Shown here: one piece after another, positions 6,490-10,804 of the stretch
Numbering within the stretch: position 1 is the first letter of the stretch
Layout: each line of letters begins with the position of its first letter
Origin: Bacteriovoracaceae bacterium
GTDB taxonomy: Bacteria > Bdellovibrionota > Bacteriovoracia > Bacteriovoracales > Bacteriovoracaceae
NCBI GenBank assembly: GCA_023151145.1
Contig: JAKLJM010000168.1
Location: forward strand, 1 to 10,804
Length of the DNA: 10,804 nucleotides
Direction: 5' to 3'
The notes under the pieces: model-generated
What the model saw: the letters and a program-made list of their open reading frames with translations, nothing else
Database searches by the model: none
Told to the model about the DNA's origin: nothing
Translations under genes and position numbers: made by a program

Positions 6490-7302
6490 ATGAATTTTTT
6501 AAGGGCTTTAAAAATGAAAATAACTTATTATCTTCTCTTCTTCATTCTCCCGACACTCTTTTCATTTACATTAAATAATAATCAAAATTTAGCTTTTGAA
6601 CAAAATGAAGTGCCGGTCTATATAGCTGATACATTTTGCAGTAATATTGGATTAAATGAAACAGAAATAGAAAAACTTATCTCAAAAGCTAATCAACAAT
6701 ATTGGAACCAAGTCTCTACAACGCGTCTAAAGTTAGTGAGTGGAGGAAAATTAAGCATGCCTAATGCCTACCACACCGATGCTTTATGTACTTCGACTAG
6801 CCCAAGTTGTACTGTCAATCCTAATTTAGCCTTTAATCGCGGTATCCTGATCTCGTGTAATGAAAACGTGGCCACAAATTTTCCAACTCCAGGACTTTTG
6901 GCCGTCACTGTTCCCACCAGTGTTTCAGGAAACAAAATTCTAGGTGCTGTTTTACTCTTAAACGATACTGCAAGCTCACCTTTAAATGGAAAATCAAAAG
7001 ATGAAATGACGGCCCTTATCGCCCATGAGATTGGACATGCCATTGGCTTAGGACATTCACCAGTTAAAGATTCTTTAATGTATTACTTATCTATTCCTAC
7101 CAGAAGAAATTTAGGATGGGACGATATCGATGGCATCACATACCTTTATCCCAAAGAACAACCCGTGAGTTGTGGAACGATAACAAAAAGAGATGACCAA
7201 AATAAAATGGGCCATCTTTATCAGATGGCCCTAGCTTTTCTTATGAGTATTGCCTTTTTTAAATTTATAACAAGTGGTCCAAAAGGTTCGAAGGAATCTT
7301 AA
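6490..7302 (+). CDS. Matrixin-like zinc metalloprotease with C-terminal membrane helix
   Basis: This is a peptidase of the metzincin/matrixin type (M10-like). From ATG 6490 the product has 270 residues. It carries a signal peptide or N-terminal anchor (about 8-27) and the full zinc motif HEIGHAIGLGH with His179, Glu180, His183 and His189. A Met-turn SLMYY (Met197) and the typical DDIDGITYLYP end of the catalytic domain (211-221) follow. Cys50, 100, 107, 123 and 228 suggest disulfides. No classical PRCGxPD pro-domain switch is visible. A second hydrophobic helix near the C-terminus (about 240-261) followed by GPKGSKES suggests membrane anchoring, unusual for simple bacterial matrixins. Start choice: 6490 follows the upstream stop by one base, which suggests translational coupling. 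ATG 6475 overlaps the barrel gene, and ATG 6514 has AAGGG 8 bases upstream and is also plausible. Its 3' end overlaps the convergent phospholipase gene by 38 bases. Confidence 0.9.
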   Translation: MNFLRALKMKITYYLLFFILPTLFSFTLNNNQNLAFEQNEVPVYIADTFCSNIGLNETEIEKLISKANQQYWNQVSTTRLKLVSGGKLSMPNAYHTDALCTSTSPSCTVNPNLAFNRGILISCNENVATNFPTPGLLAVTVPTSVSGNKILGAVLLLNDTASSPLNGKSKDEMTALIAHEIGHAIGLGHSPVKDSLMYYLSIPTRRNLGWDDIDGITYLYPKEQPVSCGTITKRDDQNKMGHLYQMALAFLMSIAFFKFITSGPKGSKES

Positions 7303-8758
7303 GTAACCAATAAGTTATTTTCTTCCCTAATGAGTTAATTTCATAAAACTCATAATCATTTACAGTTTTTCTTGAGTCTAAAAAGACACTTGATTCCATT
7401 CTATAATGAATGTCTTTTGATACCACTTCTGCGAATTCTGGGTTGTTATTACAAGTCACAACCATCTCCGTATTAAAATTATAAGAACGTGGATCAAAGT
7501 TAAATGTTCCAATCGTCACATCTCTGTTATCAAAAACTAGAGTTTTTGCGTGTACTCCAAACCTAGTTTCCGGTGAAATTTCAGAAGTTAAAGTCACATA
7601 ATTTTGTGGAACGTGACCTAGGTACATATAGGGTTTTAGACCTAAATCAATCCATTCTTTAACGATTGTCTCGAAAACAGCATAGACATAGATGGCATCC
7701 GTTGAATTTAAACCATTGGTTAAAAGCTCAACTTCTTTACCGCGCGATAAGGCCGCCTTAAATGCATCCCCTGATTCATCATCAATGATAAAATAAGGTG
7801 AATCAATTAACACTTTCTCGTTTACATTTTTGATACGTTCAAAAAGATTGTGTTTTAACACTCTTTGTTTTTTTACTTTTGAAGAGGCAATGGGATATTC
7901 CGATAAAAACTCCATCGACTCACATTTTCCAGTATATTCATCTCTTAAGGCCAATGAACCATTTTCTCTAATTTGACTTAATTTATCAGTATCAACATCT
8001 GAATAAATAAATGTTTTCGCATCATTTACTCTTTTTTCAAATTTTTTAAGATCATGTTTATATTCAAAATCATCAAATTGATAACTATCGTTATTGCGTC
8101 CATACTTGGCATCATTTGGACTTGGTTCACTTGGACGTTTTTTCTCTCTTACTTCTTCTGAGTTCCAAACAACTTCAAAAGATTCTGCAATTGATTTTAC
8201 AATTTCACCACGAACAACTACATCACGATCAATAAAATTAAACTCAGGGCTTAAGTCAAAATACTCATTTCCAATATTTCTCCCACCTGTCATGGCAACT
8301 TCACCGTCAATCAATAAAACCTTTCGATGATTACGATATTGGACTTTAATAAAACGAATCGAAGAAACTGGATTATAGTAACGAATTTCAATCCCTTCTT
8401 TTTTAAGTTCATGAATCATAAATGTGTTAATTTGATCTTTGATCATAAAGTAATCTAACAACACACGAACCTTTACGCCTTCTTTTGCCTTATTGATAAG
8501 TGCTTGCGTAAATATTTTTCCAGAAATATCAGCATTATAAATAAAGTATTCAACATCAATACTCTTAGTTGCTGATTCAATTAATCGTAATCTTTCTTCT
8601 AAAGATGCCATTCCATGATTAACTAAAGAAATATCGTGAGTTGATTCTGCTCGCACATTAAATGCTTTATAGGGATTTGATTCATCTGCTAGTAATTGTG
8701 GTGACTGAAGAAAAAAAGATGACACTGAAAATACTGCTAAAAATTTTGCAAATTTCAT
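7265..8758 (-). CDS. Exported phospholipase D-family protein (ClsC/YmdC-like, two HKD motifs)
   Basis: The family hydrolyses or transfers phosphatidyl groups. Members include cardiolipin synthases and secreted phospholipases D. The 497-residue product has a Sec signal peptide (MKFAKFLAVFSVSSFFLQSPQLLA) and then two PLD repeats. Motif one is NHRKVLLIDG with His144, Lys146 and Asp151, followed by GGRN. Motif two is VHAKTLVFDN with His403, Lys405 and Asp410, followed by GTFN. The opening ERLRLIESATKSIDVEYFIYNAD is typical of bacterial cardiolipin-synthase-like proteins. A charged insert (about 200-300) separates the halves. Both active sites look intact. The signal peptide argues for a periplasmic or secreted enzyme rather than an inner-membrane synthase, though the leader could be an uncleaved anchor. 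ATG 8758 has AAAGGGA at good spacing. An upstream in-frame TTG at 8812 has no binding site and was set aside. Confidence 0.92.
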   Translation of the reverse strand: MKFAKFLAVFSVSSFFLQSPQLLADESNPYKAFNVRAESTHDISLVNHGMASLEERLRLIESATKSIDVEYFIYNADISGKIFTQALINKAKEGVKVRVLLDYFMIKDQINTFMIHELKKEGIEIRYYNPVSSIRFIKVQYRNHRKVLLIDGEVAMTGGRNIGNEYFDLSPEFNFIDRDVVVRGEIVKSIAESFEVVWNSEEVREKKRPSEPSPNDAKYGRNNDSYQFDDFEYKHDLKKFEKRVNDAKTFIYSDVDTDKLSQIRENGSLALRDEYTGKCESMEFLSEYPIASSKVKKQRVLKHNLFERIKNVNEKVLIDSPYFIIDDESGDAFKAALSRGKEVELLTNGLNSTDAIYVYAVFETIVKEWIDLGLKPYMYLGHVPQNYVTLTSEISPETRFGVHAKTLVFDNRDVTIGTFNFDPRSYNFNTEMVVTCNNNPEFAEVVSKDIHYRMESSVFLDSRKTVNDYEFYEINSLGKKITYWLLKIPSNLLDHLL

Positions 8759-8877
8759 ATCGATTCCCTTTGGCTTTACATAGTGTATTTTAGATATTCT
8801 AGTCATTTTCAAAGGAGGAATGTGCTGACACGGTAATTTTTATCATGAACAAAATAACTGATTAAATTTTGGACAAT

Positions 8878-8909
8878 TTAAGGGTCTACAACGGCCTGTA
8901 AACCCTTAA
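8878..8909 (-). terminator. Imperfect hairpin after the unknown exported gene
   Basis: TTAAGGGT (8878-8885) pairs with ACCCTTAA (8902-8909). After one C/A mismatch, TACA pairs with TGTA around an ACGGCC loop. It lies 13 bases past the stop at 8923 on the minus strand. The T stretch after it on that strand is poor, so termination is uncertain. Its arms resemble the hairpin after serC (shared CCCTTAA core). Confidence 0.45.
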
Positions 8910-8922
8910 TAAGAGGATTTTT

Positions 8923-9636
8923 TTAATTTGCTTTCAAGGAAATCGAACGAAGGGAGTCCACCGTTTTCACTGATTCAATATTAACAATTTTTAGCAATTT
9001 TCCATTCTGATAAAAAGCAACTTCATCTAGTACTTTTACTCTTTGAACAAGTGGTGATATATTTAGTTTAAAACTAAAATACTCGATCCCAGCATTTATA
9101 CCCACCGGAGTTCCCGCAGGACCAATAAATAAGATACTTCCATTAACTTCTTTTAAGCTCGCACCATTGGCCGCTTTTAACGTTGTATAGCCTCCACCGA
9201 CTAATACCAAACCTAGATTGCCACTAAAGCCTTCGTAATCAGTAAATAAATCACCCAAATCTAAATGTGAAATATTTTTAAAATTTCCTGTTTTAACATC
9301 ATCATCCCCTTCTCCCCACACCTGAATTTTTCCCCCGAAATCAACATCTGCCTTAAGTGCTATTTTCACGGGTATTTTAATAATTCTTCGAACATTCATA
9401 TAACGATGACTGGTCTTAACGAGTGCTTTTCCATTTTCGTCCAAGAGTACACTGGCAATATAAGACAATTGATATTGATTATTTTCTTTTTCAATTCTTA
9501 CAAAATTATATTTTGCTTCTAAGCGATCAATATCAGACGAATCTAAACTTACAAATGTTTCTTTGGCGGCAACCGACTGAAACATTTGAGCAATAAGCGC
9601 CATTGAAAACAAAGCAATGAACAAATTCTTTTTCAT
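8923..9636 (-). CDS. Exported protein of unknown function
   Basis: I do not recognise this family. The 237-residue product has a clear signal peptide (MKKNLFIALFSMALIAQMFQSVAA, cut near residue 24), so it is periplasmic, outer-membrane or secreted. The mature part has no Cys and no transmembrane helix. It is strand-rich: YQLSYIASVLLDENGKALVKT (about 55-75), IIKIPVKIALKADVDFGGKIQVWGEG (85-110), a Gly-rich GNLGLVLVGGGYTTLKAANG (139-158), and GINAGIEYFSFKLNISP (179-195). A beta-sandwich or small barrel is likely (inference). The start is well supported by AAGGAAG 5 bases before ATG 9636 and a consensus -10 box upstream. The phospholipase gene lies 164 bases downstream on the same strand with a hairpin between, so linked transcription is possible but not shown. 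Confidence 0.78.
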   Translation of the reverse strand: MKKNLFIALFSMALIAQMFQSVAAKETFVSLDSSDIDRLEAKYNFVRIEKENNQYQLSYIASVLLDENGKALVKTSHRYMNVRRIIKIPVKIALKADVDFGGKIQVWGEGDDDVKTGNFKNISHLDLGDLFTDYEGFSGNLGLVLVGGGYTTLKAANGASLKEVNGSILFIGPAGTPVGINAGIEYFSFKLNISPLVQRVKVLDEVAFYQNGKLLKIVNIESVKTVDSLRSISLKAN

Positions 9637-9646
9637 ATAATCTTCC

Positions 9647-9663
9647 TTTTTTTTTTTATTATA
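9647..9663 (-). promoter_or_regulatory. Consensus -10 box running into an A11 start region
   Basis: On the minus strand a perfect TATAAT (9663-9658) is followed immediately by eleven A (9657-9647), then GGAAGATTAT and ATG 9636. Transcription would start in the A-run, only about 15-20 bases before the ATG, next to the ribosome binding site. No good -35 box is seen at 16-18 bases. Confidence 0.6.
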
Positions 9664-9700
9664 CCTGATGAAATCAATTTAAACTGAAACATTCCCAGTT

Positions 9701-9729
9701 TTTACACAGTCATGTATGATGTGATTAAT
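9701..9729 (+). promoter_or_regulatory. Candidate promoter of the glyoxalase II-like gene
   Basis: TTTACA (9701-9706) and ATTAAT (9724-9729) are separated by 17 bases. The -10 is preceded by TGTG, a possible extended element. The ATG follows at 9754, with an AAGGTAGAG binding site between. Pattern evidence only. Confidence 0.45.
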
Positions 9730-9753
9730 TTTTAGACAGCAAGGTAGAGAAAA

Positions 9754-10422
9754 ATGTTATTTGAAAAAGAAACAGAAGCACTAAAACTAATAAGTTTCCC
9801 AGTTGGTTCTTATCAATGTAATTGCACGGTCATCTTTCAAAAAGAAACAAAAAAAGCAATTGTTGTCGATCCTGGAAACGATTTAGAACTTATTAAAAGA
9901 GTTATGAGTCATTTTGGGCTAACGCCAACTCATCTCATTCACACTCACGCCCACTTCGATCATATTGGTCAATCAGATACATTTCGCCAACAAACAGGAG
10001 CAAAACTTTGCCTACACAAAGGTGATCAATTTTTATTTGACATGCTTCCGATGCAAGGAAAATTTTTTGGCCAGACCGTTGGAACTCCAGGGCCCGTTGA
10101 TCAATATTTAGAGCATCATGATGAATTAGGTGACTCTTTGTCAGAGAAAGATTTTATTAAAGTTTTACACACTCCAGGCCACACTCCCGGCTCAATTTCT
10201 TTTTATACCGAAGAATTTGGAGAACCCATTTTATTGAGCGGTGATACGTTATTTGAAAATTCTATCGGAAGAACTGATTTACCAGGTGGAGATGGCAAAG
10301 AAATCATCAAGTCTATCAAGGATAAATTACTCACTCTTCCCGATGAAACTTTAGTCATTACTGGTCATGGTGCCATGACCAGTATTAAAGAGGAAAAACA
10401 ATTTAATCCCTTCTTATGCTAA
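9754..10422 (+). CDS. Metallo-beta-lactamase-fold hydrolase, YcbL/glyoxalase II-like
   Basis: This is a cytoplasmic binuclear metal hydrolase of the small glyoxalase II group. Relatives hydrolyse S-lactoylglutathione or similar thioesters after glyoxalase I. The 222-residue product has all metal ligands: THAHFDH with His65, His67, Asp69 and His70, then TPGHTPGS with His143, SGDTLFENSIGRTDLPGGD with Asp164, and GHG with His205. The length is typical of YcbL-type proteins (about 210-220) and shorter than classical GloB (about 250), which carries an extra C-terminal substrate-binding region. The true substrate cannot be read from sequence. The gene stands alone between a divergent exported gene and a convergent transporter. 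The start at ATG 9754 is supported by AAGGTAGAG upstream. Confidence 0.93.
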   Translation: MLFEKETEALKLISFPVGSYQCNCTVIFQKETKKAIVVDPGNDLELIKRVMSHFGLTPTHLIHTHAHFDHIGQSDTFRQQTGAKLCLHKGDQFLFDMLPMQGKFFGQTVGTPGPVDQYLEHHDELGDSLSEKDFIKVLHTPGHTPGSISFYTEEFGEPILLSGDTLFENSIGRTDLPGGDGKEIIKSIKDKLLTLPDETLVITGHGAMTSIKEEKQFNPFLC

Positions 10423-10426
10423 AGGG

Positions 10427-10455
10427 CCACCAAAGTCCTAAGACTCTGATGGTGG
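10427..10455 (+). terminator. Possible hairpin between convergent ends
   Basis: CCACCA (10427-10432) pairs with TGGTGG (10450-10455), and inside it AGTC pairs with GACT around CTAA. It begins 5 bases after the hydrolase stop and overlaps the last codons of the transporter. The tract after it is only AACTTTT, so termination is uncertain. Confidence 0.35.
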
Positions 10456-10804
10456 AACTTTTGGAAGACTTAGAATCATAAATATAGGAATGAGTATAAA
10501 GACAGCTCCAATAAAATAGGGAGAAGCTGATCCATAGGCGTAGTATAAGAAAGCTGCAGCAAAAGGCCCTACCACTCTGGCCAAAGCTCCTAAGCTTCTA
10601 AAGATTCCGACACTTTTTCCTTGCTCAGTGGCCGGAGTATAAAGTGTAACAAGAGTCGTTAAACACGGAATGGCCATGGCCGATCCACAGGCCAAGAAAA
10701 ATAGACCCAAGTATAAAAATCCTACAGACTGTGCAAAACCTATAATCACTAGACCCGGAATCAATGTGATTAATCCCATTACCGCCATTTTCTTTTCACC
10801 CACT
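10438..10804 (-). CDS. MFS transporter, C-terminal end (partial, start beyond window)
   Basis: The frame is open to the right edge and ends at TAG (10440-10438), giving the last 121 complete codons. About four hydrophobic segments are visible: MAVMGLITLIPGLVIIGFA, VGFLYLGLFFLACGSAMAIP, ARVVGPFAAAFLYYAYG and PYFIGAVFILIPIFMILSL. The loop EQGKSVGIFRSLGALARVVGP is the usual EQGxxxGxxxSxxxLARxxGP signature in the C-terminal half of drug/H+ antiporter-type MFS carriers (TetA/Bcr-like). A short hydrophilic tail (PKVPPSES) closes the protein. Substrate and direction of transport cannot be told from this fragment. The first codon seen, GTG, is most likely internal rather than the real start, since such carriers have about 400 residues. 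Confidence 0.85.
   Translation of the reverse strand, partial: VGEKKMAVMGLITLIPGLVIIGFAQSVGFLYLGLFFLACGSAMAIPCLTTLVTLYTPATEQGKSVGIFRSLGALARVVGPFAAAFLYYAYGSASPYFIGAVFILIPIFMILSLPKVPPSES

Noticed and set aside
6768..7043. Minus-strand frame of 91 codons inside the metalloprotease gene
   Set aside because: It lies opposite the conserved zinc-binding region and has no feature of its own.
8094..8330. Plus-strand frame of 78 codons inside the phospholipase gene
   Set aside because: It is antisense to the first HKD motif region, which is clearly coding on the other strand.
8759..8812. Upstream TTG start extending the phospholipase by 18 residues
   Set aside because: There is no ribosome binding site, and the extension would bury the signal peptide. 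ATG 8758 has AAAGGGA at good spacing.
8811..8829. AAAGGAGGA followed by ATG on the plus strand
   Set aside because: The ATG touches the site and is followed by TGC and a stop, so it encodes nothing.
1..10804. Mobile element, CRISPR, prophage, defence system or tRNA
   Set aside because: No transposase, integrase, repeat-spacer array, long terminal inverted repeats or cloverleaf pattern was seen on either strand.

Overview
The window is a low-GC stretch (roughly mid-30s % G+C by eye) from a Gram-negative bacterium. It carries 10 genes, two of them cut by the window edges, and no RNA genes, mobile elements or CRISPR arrays. At least five, probably six, products start with Sec-type signal peptides, and two or three look like outer-membrane barrels. 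AT-rich DNA, AAGGAG-type ribosome binding sites, many secreted hydrolases and an actinobacterial-like SerC family suggest a Bdellovibrio-like predator (Bacteriovorax/Peredibacter type). That placement is an inference, because no marker gene here fixes it.

Layout, left to right. 1-1274 (minus) is a large exported, probably outer-membrane protein that runs off the left edge. After a divergent promoter region come an FHA-like protein with no visible ribosome binding site (1495-2079) and tgt, the tRNA-guanine transglycosylase of queuosine modification (2203-3369). A perfect 21-base inverted repeat lies just upstream of tgt. A strong terminator at 3382-3406 separates tgt from a convergent DUF3943-like exported protein (3410-4444). 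Next, on the minus strand, is serC (4592-5705), broken in the middle by what looks like an 8-base loss. Divergent from it are a small outer-membrane barrel (5787-6488) and, one base after its stop, a matrixin-type zinc metalloprotease with a C-terminal membrane helix (6490-7302). The protease gene overlaps tail to tail with an exported phospholipase D-family enzyme (7265-8758). An unrecognised exported protein (8923-9636) follows on the same strand, then a divergent glyoxalase II-like metallo-beta-lactamase-fold hydrolase (9754-10422). The C-terminal end of an MFS transporter closes the right edge.

Gene cooperation is limited. The barrel and the metalloprotease look like one translationally coupled unit. 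The metalloprotease and the phospholipase D are neighbouring exported degradative enzymes, which would suit a predatory or scavenging life. The other genes look like single transcription units. No obvious new multi-gene defence or mobile system is present. The best leads are the broken serC, the apparently leaderless degenerate FHA gene, the barrel-protease pair, and two minus-strand promoters whose -10 box runs straight into a poly-A start region.
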